Virus record (IMG/VR): IMGVR_UViG_3300039412_000897
Span: 1 to 28,205 of that record
Strand: one strand, 5' to 3'
Source: a virus
Length of the DNA stretch: 28,205 nt
The notes below the pieces were generated by a model, which ran no database searches, was not told the DNA's origin, and was given only the letters and a program-made list of their open reading frames with translations. A program made the position numbers and the translations under genes. This document shows, in pieces, positions 14,906 to 23,367 of the stretch. Position 1 is the first letter of the stretch, and each line of letters begins with the position of its first letter.

Positions 14906-15574
14906 ATGAAAAAGAAAAGTAATGATAGACAACGATTAGAATTAATTTATAGTAATCTACATCATCCTCACTTAGATTATCTTCTTCTAGAAAATGTAGA
15001 TAATTTTGATTGGGATACATTCATGAAAGAATATTACATGTTTTGTAATGCTTATGGTAGTCCAATGTTATGTGAATCAGTAGAGTTATTAAAATCTGAT
15101 TCGGATGGAGATAAATATGTAATAATATTAAACAACAAATCTAAGTTTTTTTTAAATATTAATATAATTTCAAAAAAGAGTTTTTCAAGCGTAGTTTTTA
15201 ACACTCTCTGTGCTAACTTAACAGATCGAACAATAATAAAAGATATACAGAATACAGCTGAATTAACCGTAAAACCGATTATTCATATTGTTTTTGAAGA
15301 TGAAGAACATATGAAAACACTAACCGGAACTAAGGGTATTTTTAGCTGGTCATTAATGAGTGGGGTTATGACCGCATTTTCGTCTCATTGCTATGATAGA
15401 CAATATTTTCCAGATATTATCTTTTATGATACAATTGATGAACATGATAGAAGAAATAACTTATATGTTAATTTTTTTAAGCGAGATTGTAAGAGACCAT
15501 TAACAAATTTCTATACTGATAAAAAAAGTTTGAAGTATACATATTACTTCTGGCAAAGTTTACCCGCAGTTTAA
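14906..15574 (+). CDS. Unknown protein, second of a tandem paralogous pair
   Basis: A 222 aa protein, 4 bp after its paralogue. It keeps the same blocks: LELIYSNLHHPHLDYLLLENV-like start, PMLCESVELLKSDSDGDKY, LTVKPIIHIVFEDEEH and QYFPDIIFYDTID. Divergence is even along the length, as expected after an old tandem duplication. Conserved acidic and His positions in 'FEDE.H' could hint at metal binding, but that is a guess. The family was not recognised. It is followed by an intergenic 29 bp before the DNA polymerase start. Confidence 0.7.
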   Translation: MKKKSNDRQRLELIYSNLHHPHLDYLLLENVDNFDWDTFMKEYYMFCNAYGSPMLCESVELLKSDSDGDKYVIILNNKSKFFLNINIISKKSFSSVVFNTLCANLTDRTIIKDIQNTAELTVKPIIHIVFEDEEHMKTLTGTKGIFSWSLMSGVMTAFSSHCYDRQYFPDIIFYDTIDEHDRRNNLYVNFFKRDCKRPLTNFYTDKKSLKYTYYFWQSLPAV

Positions 15575-15603
15575 TATTTTTAGTTTTCATTTGAAAATAT
15601 ATA

Positions 15604-18234
15604 GTGTTCAATTATACTATATGGGTGAGTTATAGAAATATTTCATATTTATCTAAGAATCAGTTAGTTCGTCTATTTACTTGGGATGAAACTGGTAAGC
15701 GAATTCATATAGATACTGCATATAAACCTTATCTTTTCTTAGAAACAAATGGTGAACCTGATGCAATGAGTATTTTTAATACTAAGTTAAAGAAGCGCTT
15801 TTTTAATACTCAATTTGAAAGAAATCGGTTTATCAAAGATACCTCGACAATACGAATATTTGGTAATCTTCAAGTATCTCAGCAATTCTTAATTGATACA
15901 TTTTGGAGTGTAAATGAGACACCTGAGTTTATTAAACATCCTTTGAAAGTTGGCTCCATTGATATCGAAACTTACAGCAAGGAGAAATTTCCAAATATTC
16001 TTGATCCTGATCATGAAATAAACCTAATTACTATCCACGATAGTTTATCAGATATTTTTTATACTTGGGGAACTAAACCATATACTAAAGAGTATAAACC
16101 TAATTTTATATATGTTTATTGTAAAACAGAAAAAGAGCTCCTATTAAAGTTTATTGAACATGTTGAGAAAGATTATTACGACTTAATTTCCGGATGGAAT
16201 ATAGAATACTTTGATATACCTTATATTATTGGAAGAATGAATAAAATTCTAGGTGAAAATGAAACAGCTAGACTATCACCTGTTAATAAAATTTATAATA
16301 GAGTTTTTCGTGGAGATTATGGTAAAGACCAAATTAGATGGTATATTGACGGTGTTTCGTGTGTAGATTATATAGAACTCTATAAACGATTTAATCTTGA
16401 GAAGCGAGAATCTTATAAGCTAGATAATATAGGTGAAATAGAAGTTGGTGAAAATAAAGTTGATTACGGAACTCAAAATTTATCTAGCTTAGCAGATAAT
16501 GATTGGAATACTTTCGTCGATTATAACGTTCAAGATGTAAACATTGTTAAAAAACTTGATCAAAAACTTCAATATATAGGGCTGTTACGAATGTTAGCTT
16601 ATATGGGATTAACTACACTAGAAGCAGCATTAGGAACATTAAGTGTAACTACAGGGGCAGTAGCTATAAGAGCTTGTCATAAAAATCAGATAATTCCAAC
16701 CTTTATCAGAGATAATGATTCTCATAGGAACCCTGGTGCTTTCGTAGCGGAACCAGAGCGAGGCTTTCAAGAATGTATTGCTTCGTTTGACGCAAGTTCT
16801 CTATATCCAAATTTAATGATTAGCCTTAACATGTCTCCCGAAACTAAAATTGGAAAGATTATTGAGAGTAATGAAAAAGAAGTTAAATTACAACATGTTA
16901 ATGGTCAACAGTTTACATTAACCTTAGATAAGTTTGCTGCGTTTGTTAAACAAGAAGAGATAGCAATTTCAAAAGCTAAAATTTTATTTAGTCAAAAACA
17001 ACTGGGGTTATTTCCAGAAGTAGAACAATATTATTTTAATCAGCGTGTAAAAGTTTTACAAATTCTTAACAAAGTTCAACGAGAACTTGCTTCTATTGAT
17101 AAAAAACTTAAAAAGGAATCAAATACAGAATTAGAAGAAAGAAGAAAAGAATTGAAGGTGCAAGAGGTTCAGTTAGATACAAAACAGCAATGTCTTAAGA
17201 TAGCCATTAATGGAGCCTATGGATATTTCGGTAATAAGCACGCACCAATGGGTGATGATGATATAGCTTCTTCTATTACTCTTTGTGGCCAAGCAACAAT
17301 TAAACAAGCCCGAGAAATATCAAAACAATTCATAAAAGAGCAAAGTGGTATTACTGATGAAACTAAATTAGAAAAAGCTCTAATTGGGTCTGATACTGAC
17401 TCAGTTTATTTGTCATTAAAAGAAATATATCAAGCTAAGAATATACCATTTGCAGTAGATGGTGTTATTACACCTGAAACTTATAAATTAATAGAATTAC
17501 TAAATGAAACTCTTAATTCTAAGATAAAAGAATGGGTTAGTAATACCTTTAATTCAAAAGATGCTAGAATTACTTTTAAACGTGAAATTCTCTCAGATTC
17601 TGCTCTTTTCTTAATGAAGAAGCGTTATGTTGCACATATTCTAGATAATAAAGGTATACCTTGTGACAAATTTAAATATACTGGTGTTGATGTTGTTAGA
17701 ACAAACATGCCAAAAGTTATTAAGCCTCACGTCAAAAAGGTTATTGAAACAATGTTAATGACACGGGATTATACTAAAACTACAGAAATGTTTAATAAAG
17801 CTTATGAAGTCTTCAAATCTCTTTCAACTAAGGAAGTAGCATTTACAATGGGTATTACAGATTATGACAAATATGCTAGTCAATGCAAAGAATTTACAAC
17901 AGTAAAAAGAATGCCGATTCATGTAAAAGCAGCTTATTTTTATAATCTAATGCTTGAAAGATTTGGATTATCTGCAAAATATGAAAAAATAAACTCTGGA
18001 GATAAAGTCAGATATTTTTATATTTCTAAGCCTAATAAATTTGGTTTAGATGCAATTGCATTTAAGTATAATTTTCCTGAAGAATTCAAAGAAGCTTTTC
18101 AAGTTAACTATGAAAAAATGTTTGAAAAGATTGTTTATTCTGCAATTAACAGATTTTATGAATCAGTTAATTGGCAAATAAAAGATCCAAGTAATAATTC
18201 ACAAACAGATTTATTTGATCTTTTAAAATCATAG
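15604..18234 (+). CDS. 43: Family-B DNA polymerase, gp43-like
   Basis: The replicative polymerase with proofreading. Exonuclease motifs: SIDIETYS (D120, E122), WNIEYFDIPYI (about 198) and YNVQDVNIVKKLD (about 307). Polymerase motifs: FDASSLYPNLM (motif A, about 395), KIAINGAYGYFGN (motif B, about 533) and GSDTDS (motif C, D597 and D599). The C-terminus TDLFDLLKS resembles the clamp-binding tail of RB69/T4 polymerase (SLFDMFDF). It is 876 aa, near T4 length. The start is GTG; no in-frame ATG lies near, and the next ATG would remove the conserved N-terminal strand. It leads a run of six co-directional genes to queC. Confidence 0.97.
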   Translation: MFNYTIWVSYRNISYLSKNQLVRLFTWDETGKRIHIDTAYKPYLFLETNGEPDAMSIFNTKLKKRFFNTQFERNRFIKDTSTIRIFGNLQVSQQFLIDTFWSVNETPEFIKHPLKVGSIDIETYSKEKFPNILDPDHEINLITIHDSLSDIFYTWGTKPYTKEYKPNFIYVYCKTEKELLLKFIEHVEKDYYDLISGWNIEYFDIPYIIGRMNKILGENETARLSPVNKIYNRVFRGDYGKDQIRWYIDGVSCVDYIELYKRFNLEKRESYKLDNIGEIEVGENKVDYGTQNLSSLADNDWNTFVDYNVQDVNIVKKLDQKLQYIGLLRMLAYMGLTTLEAALGTLSVTTGAVAIRACHKNQIIPTFIRDNDSHRNPGAFVAEPERGFQECIASFDASSLYPNLMISLNMSPETKIGKIIESNEKEVKLQHVNGQQFTLTLDKFAAFVKQEEIAISKAKILFSQKQLGLFPEVEQYYFNQRVKVLQILNKVQRELASIDKKLKKESNTELEERRKELKVQEVQLDTKQQCLKIAINGAYGYFGNKHAPMGDDDIASSITLCGQATIKQAREISKQFIKEQSGITDETKLEKALIGSDTDSVYLSLKEIYQAKNIPFAVDGVITPETYKLIELLNETLNSKIKEWVSNTFNSKDARITFKREILSDSALFLMKKRYVAHILDNKGIPCDKFKYTGVDVVRTNMPKVIKPHVKKVIETMLMTRDYTKTTEMFNKAYEVFKSLSTKEVAFTMGITDYDKYASQCKEFTTVKRMPIHVKAAYFYNLMLERFGLSAKYEKINSGDKVRYFYISKPNKFGLDAIAFKYNFPEEFKEAFQVNYEKMFEKIVYSAINRFYESVNWQIKDPSNNSQTDLFDLLKS

Positions 18235-18242
18235 TATAAATT
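18235..18242 (+). promoter_or_regulatory. TATAAATT box before the gene at 18250
   Basis: TATAAATT matches the late box at 7 of 8 positions and lies 7 nt before ATG 18250, just after the polymerase stop. It could re-initiate transcription for the 18250-uvsX block or simply be AT-rich spacer. Confidence 0.3.
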
Positions 18243-18249
18243 ATCACAT

Positions 18250-18636
18250 ATGGAAAATAAATTAATCATCTTTATTGATAACATTGGAAGAACAATTGTA
18301 GGTGAACAAGTAAACTCTACATCAGATAAAAGTATTAAGGTAAAGAATCCGGCAATTATTTGGGCTCAGCCTAATCAGCAAAATGGGCAACTTAATATTC
18401 AAGTTATACCACTATTCTTTAGAGAGCTGTTAGCAGGTAAATCAAAGGAAGAAGGAGTTATCTGGGAATATCTAACTTCTAATATCACAATAGCTACTAA
18501 TCTCGAATTAGATACACGCTTAACCTCTCAGTATAGACAAATTACATCTGCTCAGCCTGTTATTCCTAGTGGTGCAGGAACCCCACCAAAGGTAATAAAG
18601 TTATTTGATTCTGACGAAGATGAAAAGAAAGCTTAA
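18250..18636 (+). CDS. Conserved phage protein of unknown function, acidic C-terminus
   Basis: A 128 aa protein. Residues 1-90 look like a small beta-rich domain: LIIFIDNIGRTIVGEQV, KVKNPAIIWAQPNQ and LNIQVIPLFFRELL. A Pro/Gly linker and an acidic end (FDSDEDEKKA) follow. I recall the 'KNPAII..QP...G.....VIPLFF' pattern from other large phages as a conserved hypothetical, from memory only. Position between polymerase and uvsX suggests replication, but no activity can be named. It is separated from the next gene by 3 bp. Confidence 0.75.
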   Translation: MENKLIIFIDNIGRTIVGEQVNSTSDKSIKVKNPAIIWAQPNQQNGQLNIQVIPLFFRELLAGKSKEEGVIWEYLTSNITIATNLELDTRLTSQYRQITSAQPVIPSGAGTPPKVIKLFDSDEDEKKA

Positions 18637-18639
18637 TTT

Positions 18640-18825
18640 ATGAATACATTTCTAAAAGCAAGGATAGAACAATCAATACAAAATGTGATTGATGATAATT
18701 GTGAAGATCCTGAATGGGATGGGTGGTTTCCTCCGACTTTAGTAAAGCAAATGACTAATGCTGCTGAGATAGTTTTTGATTCAGCCTTTGATTCACAGAA
18801 ATTTGCTAAATATCAAGAAGAATAA
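18640..18825 (+). CDS. Small acidic protein, unknown
   Basis: A 61 aa protein with many acidic residues (DDNCEDPEWDGWFPPTL) and one predicted helix at each end. It is packed between neighbours with 3 and 2 bp gaps, which supports expression. A few purines (AAGAAG) precede the next start, but no clear SD sequence is seen. No family was recognised. Confidence 0.65.
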   Translation: MNTFLKARIEQSIQNVIDDNCEDPEWDGWFPPTLVKQMTNAAEIVFDSAFDSQKFAKYQEE

Positions 18826-18827
18826 AT

Positions 18828-19934
18828 ATGCCAGAAATCGAAAAAAATCTTACTAAAATTCTAGATGAAATAGATAGTATAAACCCTTATGCTACTTACC
18901 TAGATAAATCTACATTATCTAATGTATCTCAGTGGATTGATACAAGTTCAATGCCTTTAAATGCAGTTATATCAGGTTCTCTTTATGGTGGTATTCCAAG
19001 AAATCGATTAACTATGATTTCAGGTGAGTCAATGACAGGAAAAACATTTATTATTTGTAAAATTCTTGCTAATGCTCAAAAGCAAGGTTTAATTCCAGTT
19101 ATTTTTGATACAGAAAATGCTATCGATAAACAAACTGCTGAAAATTTAGGCCTTGATATTAACAAGGTGAAGTATGTTCCTTGTGTTAGTATTGAGCAAA
19201 CACGTAATGCAATTTATAAGTTCTTAACAAAGGCAAAAGAAGATGGAGTATCTGATAAATTTATTGTAGCAATTGATAGTCTAGGTAATCTAGAAAACGA
19301 ACTTAGTATTAGTCGAATGGAGAAGGATGTAACTTCTATGGATATGGGAACTAGAGCTCGTGCTATTAAAACACTTCTTAGAACCTGTAGCATGCTTTCA
19401 TCTTATACAAAGACTACCTTTATTATCTCGAACCATTTGTATGATAATCCTGCTCAGATGTATGAATCAATTTTGAAGGAACAACCGGGTGGTAAAGCTG
19501 TTGCTTATATTCCTAGTGTTACAGTTCAATTAGCTCGTAAACCTGAAAAAGGTGATGAAGGAAAAACTATTGATAGTCAAGTAACTGTTGGTCAACGGAA
19601 TTATCCTGGTGCTATTCTTAGAGCTTTAACAGTAAAGAATCGTTTTATTCAACAATATTTACAAGTCGAGATGTATCTTAGTTTTAAGTCAGGTCTTGAT
19701 AAGTATTACGGGTTACTTGATTTAGCTGATGGGTTTGGAGTCATTGTAAAAGATGGTCATAGTTATAAGCTAGCTAAGACAGATGAAAATATTGGTAAAT
19801 ATTCAGCTTGGCGTAAAGATGATGCTGTCTGGAATAAAATTCTACCTGAATTGGAACAAAAAATCAAAGAAAACTGGGCATACGGTAAAGCAGCTCAAGA
19901 AGAAATTCCTGATGAATCTGAAGAAAAGTTATGA
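18828..19934 (+). CDS. uvsX: RecA-like recombinase UvsX
   Basis: Strand-exchange protein for recombination-dependent replication, loaded by the UvsY-like protein encoded at 4535. Walker A is GESMTGKTF (about 66-74), VIFDTENA carries the conserved Glu, and Walker B is FIVAIDSLGNL (about 146-156). The segment from FIISNHLYDN to EQPGGKAV is the L2/PGG region of UvsX. At 368 aa it is slightly shorter than T4 UvsX. Its C-terminus is acidic (EEIPDESEEKL). Its stop overlaps the next gene by 4 bp. Confidence 0.95.
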   Translation: MPEIEKNLTKILDEIDSINPYATYLDKSTLSNVSQWIDTSSMPLNAVISGSLYGGIPRNRLTMISGESMTGKTFIICKILANAQKQGLIPVIFDTENAIDKQTAENLGLDINKVKYVPCVSIEQTRNAIYKFLTKAKEDGVSDKFIVAIDSLGNLENELSISRMEKDVTSMDMGTRARAIKTLLRTCSMLSSYTKTTFIISNHLYDNPAQMYESILKEQPGGKAVAYIPSVTVQLARKPEKGDEGKTIDSQVTVGQRNYPGAILRALTVKNRFIQQYLQVEMYLSFKSGLDKYYGLLDLADGFGVIVKDGHSYKLAKTDENIGKYSAWRKDDAVWNKILPELEQKIKENWAYGKAAQEEIPDESEEKL

Positions 19935-20233
19935 TTAAAAAAGAAGAAATTATCGTAGGAACAAAAGAAGAGATTATTGAATATTATAAAGATGTAAAAC
20001 AACTTCAGCCAGTAACATTTAAAATTGGTGATAAGTTTGAAATGAAGGATTATCCAATGGATAAGCAGATAAATGATATAGATGCACAGAAAATAGGTAT
20101 GGGTATGATCTTTTACGTTGAAGTAACAGAATTGGAGCCTATACAAAAAATAACTTTTGATAAAAACTTTGTCTATATAAGAAAACCTATTCCTGCAAAT
20201 TTTCCTAATGATTCACTTGATATTAAAAAATAA
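19931..20233 (+). CDS. Small protein coupled to uvsX, unknown
   Basis: A 100 aa protein starting in the uvsX stop codon (ATGA). It has a short N-terminal helix (EEIIVGTKEEIIEYYKDV), then alternating strands including VTFKIGDKFEM, GMIFYVEVTEL and ITFDKNFVYIRKP. It is probably a small alpha/beta domain. No catalytic motif or family was recognised. The larger plus-strand coupling pattern supports it as a real gene. Confidence 0.65.
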   Translation: MIKKEEIIVGTKEEIIEYYKDVKQLQPVTFKIGDKFEMKDYPMDKQINDIDAQKIGMGMIFYVEVTELEPIQKITFDKNFVYIRKPIPANFPNDSLDIKK

Positions 20234-20251
20234 CCTACTAAATTAATATAT

Positions 20252-20470
20252 ATGTCACAACAACCACCAGAAAACAAACCAATCGAACTCGTCCGTAAAC
20301 CTAATCATCTAACACTGATCCTTACAGGAGCAGATCCTAAGAATGAACTTTATGCAAGTATCTCTCTAATGGATATTCAGAAACTCTCTGATTCCCATGG
20401 AGAAGATGCTGTAAAAAATTGCATCCATGGAATCTTTAAGCAATTAATTGAAAAATTAAAGAAACCCTAA
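20252..20470 (+). CDS. Small protein, unknown
   Basis: A 72 aa protein with a polar start (SQQPPENKPIEL), a strand LTLILTGADPK and two helices ending IFKQLIEKLKK. The start is preceded by TAATATAT and no SD sequence. It lies 18 bp after its neighbour and 13 bp before queC. No family was recognised. Confidence 0.6.
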   Translation: MSQQPPENKPIELVRKPNHLTLILTGADPKNELYASISLMDIQKLSDSHGEDAVKNCIHGIFKQLIEKLKKP

Positions 20471-20483
20471 TACACTTAGTATT

Positions 20484-21200
20484 ATGAATGATTCAGTGGT
20501 GCTTGCCTTTTCTGGAGGTGGAGATTCTACAGTTCTTCTTTATAAAGCTATTAAAGAATTTAGTAAAGTTTACACTATTTCTTTTGATTATGGTCAAAGA
20601 CATATTAGAGAATTACAATGCGTAGATTTCCATATTAAGAAAAATCCGACCGTAGATAATAAAATTGTAAAATTACCATTTCTTTCCTTATTCAAAGGAT
20701 GTTCATTGACAGATAAAACAATTGATGTTGCCCTTACAAAGAATATAATGGGGGATCCTCAGAACAATAACTACTTCCCAAACAGAAATACAATTTTCTT
20801 ATCTATTTTGACTGGTTATGCAGAGAGTATAGGTTGTAATACAGTTTGGTATGGTGCGGCTCAAGCGGATTCAGTCGCGGGCTTTTTCGATGGAAGCAAA
20901 GAGTTCCTACAAAAGATCAACGAAGTTAATGCATTAAATCGTAGGCATAAGATTCAAATAGGAGCTCCCTTAATCGAGATGAGTAAAAAACAGATTTTAC
21001 AGCAAGGTATACAATTAGGAGTTGACTTTAGCCATACAATAACTTGTTATTCCGGAGAAGAATTAGCTTGCGGAATTTGTCCCAGTTGCTCTTTAAGATT
21101 AGCAGGCTGGATTAGTCTAAAACTGTGTGATCCGTTGAAATATCAAATTCAAGACAAACTAGAAGAAGTTTACAAGAAAAATAACTGTAAAGCTATATAA
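20484..21200 (+). CDS. queC: 7-cyano-7-deazaguanine synthase QueC
   Basis: Makes preQ0 from 7-carboxy-7-deazaguanine using ATP and ammonia. The PP-loop SGGGDS is at residues 10-15, followed by SFDYGQRH (conserved after the loop), NYFPNRNTIFLS and the C-terminal zinc site TCYSGEELACGICPSCSLR. The 238 aa length is standard. PreQ0 feeds queuosine in tRNA or 7-deazaguanine bases in phage DNA. FolE is in the window; QueD, QueE and a DpdA-type transferase are not, so they would be elsewhere in the genome or supplied by the host. It is convergent with the next gene, overlapping by 8 bp. Confidence 0.95.
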   Translation: MNDSVVLAFSGGGDSTVLLYKAIKEFSKVYTISFDYGQRHIRELQCVDFHIKKNPTVDNKIVKLPFLSLFKGCSLTDKTIDVALTKNIMGDPQNNNYFPNRNTIFLSILTGYAESIGCNTVWYGAAQADSVAGFFDGSKEFLQKINEVNALNRRHKIQIGAPLIEMSKKQILQQGIQLGVDFSHTITCYSGEELACGICPSCSLRLAGWISLKLCDPLKYQIQDKLEEVYKKNNCKAI

Positions 21201-22689
21201 CGTCAATATTTGATTTCTTTAAAAGAGATCTTAGAGATGCTTCTGCCGCAGGTATATTACCTCTTTGCAATCTTACAATTGTATTAATTGTTTTATTAAA
21301 ATCAGCTCTGTCAATAATTGCAGGAGTTGATTGTGTAGATATATTGACTGCAGATGCTTTTGGTTGAGCTTGATTTGAGTTAGTTTTTGTTTGAATAAAC
21401 TGATTAGGTTGTGTTTTTCTGGTTGCTGCTTCACCATAACTAGCTCTTAAAATATTATTAAAAACTTCTTGCGGATTTTCAACTTTATTTGAATTGTTAA
21501 TATTTTGCGCTTCAGATAATGAAGGTATATTTTCATCAACATTCTTCTCAAGCCAACTAATCATAAAATTACCTGGAATCTTATGATTAAAAACACCAGT
21601 ATAACCGGCATGTGCAGCTTGTTGTAAAAATACTCTATAAAGAGAATTTGCTGATTTTTCTGCTTGTAACCTACCTTTTGCTGCTGATGAACCTAGATTT
21701 GTTAAAGCTCTGTTTCCTAGACGGGTAAAGAAATTCTCATTAACTGCTTTAGCTTTATTACCTAATCCTAATCCAAAGGTTTTATTAACAATCTTAATAT
21801 TCTTAGCATTTTTATAAACTTCATAAATTAGATTTTCATCTTTTTTATACATAGATTTTTCAGGTGTTAACTGTCTTTCTTCTCTCTTTTGTTGAGAATA
21901 TGCAGGCAACTCATCAGTTTCAACATCAAACTGATAACCACCTACTGGTTGAATAGCATTCTTCTTAATTAAAGTTTCAACTAATGCATGAATTTCTTTA
22001 ATTGATTTAGTCTTAAATCTGCGAGCAGCATGTAGTTTTTCGATAATCGTTGATCCAGTATCATTATCACCAAAAATGTCAAGAGCATCTTGTTCCTCCT
22101 CTGTTAGACTATCTTCTTTAAACTTATCACCATATTTTTCATACTTTTCGTTTGCATTAAATGGTGGTCTAATCCACCCTTCATCTTCAGGTTCTAAGAA
22201 ATCTTCATCATCACCTTCTAAAGCTTCTAAGTCATGTTCTTTATCTGTATGTTTAATTTTGTCTAAAACAGGAGCTAAGGATTTTTCAATTTTCTTAGCA
22301 ACTTCTATAGTCTTAATTGGATGATCTACTCTGAATCCTGTTCTCTCATCAGTTAAAATTTTTGAATCTATTAGATAATCTTGGATTTTTCTAGCACAGT
22401 AACCTGCATCAGCAGAACCTATAACTGGAAATGTTTCTTTTACAATTCGAGCTACTTCATCTCTAAAAGATTTGTAGTCTAGAGGATATATTTTATTAGG
22501 ATTAGAAAGAAGAAACTTTTTAACATTAACAATAATTTCTGCAGCTTTATTCAACCTATCAGAATCCCCTGGAAGTTTATTTTTTAAATAGAAATCTTTA
22601 TATTTATCACTAGGAATATACTTAGGCTCCAGATCTTTAGTAAACTCTGGTCCTTCACCTGTAGGAGCCTCTAAAATGAAGTTTTTCAT
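21193..22689 (-). CDS. Large tagged protein with duplicated FRDEVA domain
   Basis: A 498 aa protein. The short leader MKNFILEAP has I-L-E at residues 5-7. Residues about 46-122 form a domain (VNVKKFLLSNP, YKSFRDEVARIVKETFP, AGYCARKIQDYL, ILTDERTG) also found in the neighbour at 22696. An acidic stretch follows at about 150-200, then basic helices near 300-345, an Asn/Gln-rich low-complexity stretch (about 395-450) and a C-terminal helix. No enzyme motif was seen. The layout suggests an abundant structural or internal head protein. It lies 6 bp after the upstream gene's stop, so the two form one transcript. Confidence 0.7.
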   Translation of the reverse strand: MKNFILEAPTGEGPEFTKDLEPKYIPSDKYKDFYLKNKLPGDSDRLNKAAEIIVNVKKFLLSNPNKIYPLDYKSFRDEVARIVKETFPVIGSADAGYCARKIQDYLIDSKILTDERTGFRVDHPIKTIEVAKKIEKSLAPVLDKIKHTDKEHDLEALEGDDEDFLEPEDEGWIRPPFNANEKYEKYGDKFKEDSLTEEEQDALDIFGDNDTGSTIIEKLHAARRFKTKSIKEIHALVETLIKKNAIQPVGGYQFDVETDELPAYSQQKREERQLTPEKSMYKKDENLIYEVYKNAKNIKIVNKTFGLGLGNKAKAVNENFFTRLGNRALTNLGSSAAKGRLQAEKSANSLYRVFLQQAAHAGYTGVFNHKIPGNFMISWLEKNVDENIPSLSEAQNINNSNKVENPQEVFNNILRASYGEAATRKTQPNQFIQTKTNSNQAQPKASAVNISTQSTPAIIDRADFNKTINTIVRLQRGNIPAAEASLRSLLKKSNIDVI

Positions 22690-22695
22690 TATAAA

Positions 22696-23319
22696 TTAAA
22701 TTTTCTTTCTACTAAATTTCTTAGCAACTTTTGATCCACCAGCAATTTTTGGAGCACCAGCATCTCTTAGAGTAGAAGATACATTTTCAGATTTAGGTTC
22801 TGTTTCCGTCTTAGGTATTTCTGCTTCAGGTTTACCAGAAACCTCTTTAAACTTAGCTTCAATATCTTCAGGGCTTACAAGAGCAGCTGCTTTTGAAACA
22901 CGCAACTTACCATTTCTTTCATCTTTAAGAATTTCAGCACTTGTAAGAACTTCTTGAATTTTACGAGCAGTATACCCAGCATTTGCTTTGTCAATATTTG
23001 GAAATTCTTTTCGAATAATATTAGCTACTTCATCACGAAATGCTTTAAAATCACCAGGAAATATACAATCAGGCTGAGACTTTAAAAACTCCTTTACTTT
23101 CTTAATTACGACATAAGCAGTTTTACCGCGTAGTTCACCTTCCGGGATTTGTTTCATATACTTGGTCGTATCAGGATTAATTTCGGTGTGAGGTATATCC
23201 TTTTCAAAGTTTTCACCAGACTCTGTTGGTGGACTCTCAGTAAGAAGCTGCTTCTGGTGAATTTGTTTATATGCTTCTGAAAGCATATCTCTGTCTTTTT
23301 GAAAGTAAAATGAACTCAT
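22696..23319 (-). CDS. Tagged protein with FRDEVA domain
   Basis: A 207 aa protein. KDRDMLSEAYKQIH at residues 8-21 matches the second leader type (KD..L..EAY) and contains L-S-E; a second site L-T-E follows at 26-28. Residues about 62-141 carry the domain shared with the next gene: IKKVKEFLKSQP, FKAFRDEVANIIRKEFP, AGYTARKIQEVL and ILKDERNG. The remainder is charged and Pro-rich, ending basic (KVAKKFSRKKI). An AATAAATA late-like box lies 7 nt upstream of the start. It may be a head or core protein; binding partner unknown. Confidence 0.7.
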   Translation of the reverse strand: MSSFYFQKDRDMLSEAYKQIHQKQLLTESPPTESGENFEKDIPHTEINPDTTKYMKQIPEGELRGKTAYVVIKKVKEFLKSQPDCIFPGDFKAFRDEVANIIRKEFPNIDKANAGYTARKIQEVLTSAEILKDERNGKLRVSKAAALVSPEDIEAKFKEVSGKPEAEIPKTETEPKSENVSSTLRDAGAPKIAGGSKVAKKFSRKKI

Positions 23320-23326
23320 ATATGAT

Positions 23327-23334
23327 TATTTATT
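23327..23334 (-). promoter_or_regulatory. Late-promoter-like box AATAAATA
   Basis: AATAAATA, 7 of 8 to the late box, lies 7 nt before ATG 23319 on the minus strand. Initiation about 6-7 nt downstream would make the transcript almost leaderless. It overlaps the -35 element of the divergent promoter at 23333. Confidence 0.5.
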
Positions 23335-23360
23335 GAATTTTGTTGTAATTATTGTATAAT
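23333..23360 (+). promoter_or_regulatory. Sigma-70-like promoter TTGAAT-16-TATAAT, nearly leaderless
   Basis: TTGAAT at 23333-23338, a 16 bp spacer and a perfect TATAAT at 23355-23360. The ATG follows 7 nt after the -10 box, so transcription would start at or next to the start codon. The same layout occurs before the helicase gene. Confidence 0.5.
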
Positions 23361-23367
23361 TTAATAA

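Noticed and set aside
19895-20146. Minus-strand 83-codon hydrophobic frame
   Set aside because: Phe/Tyr/Ile-rich antisense of AT-rich genes; covered by the coupled uvsX and 19931 genes.
22076-22324. Plus-strand serine-rich frame
   Set aside because: Antisense of the acidic Lys/Glu stretch of the 21193 protein.
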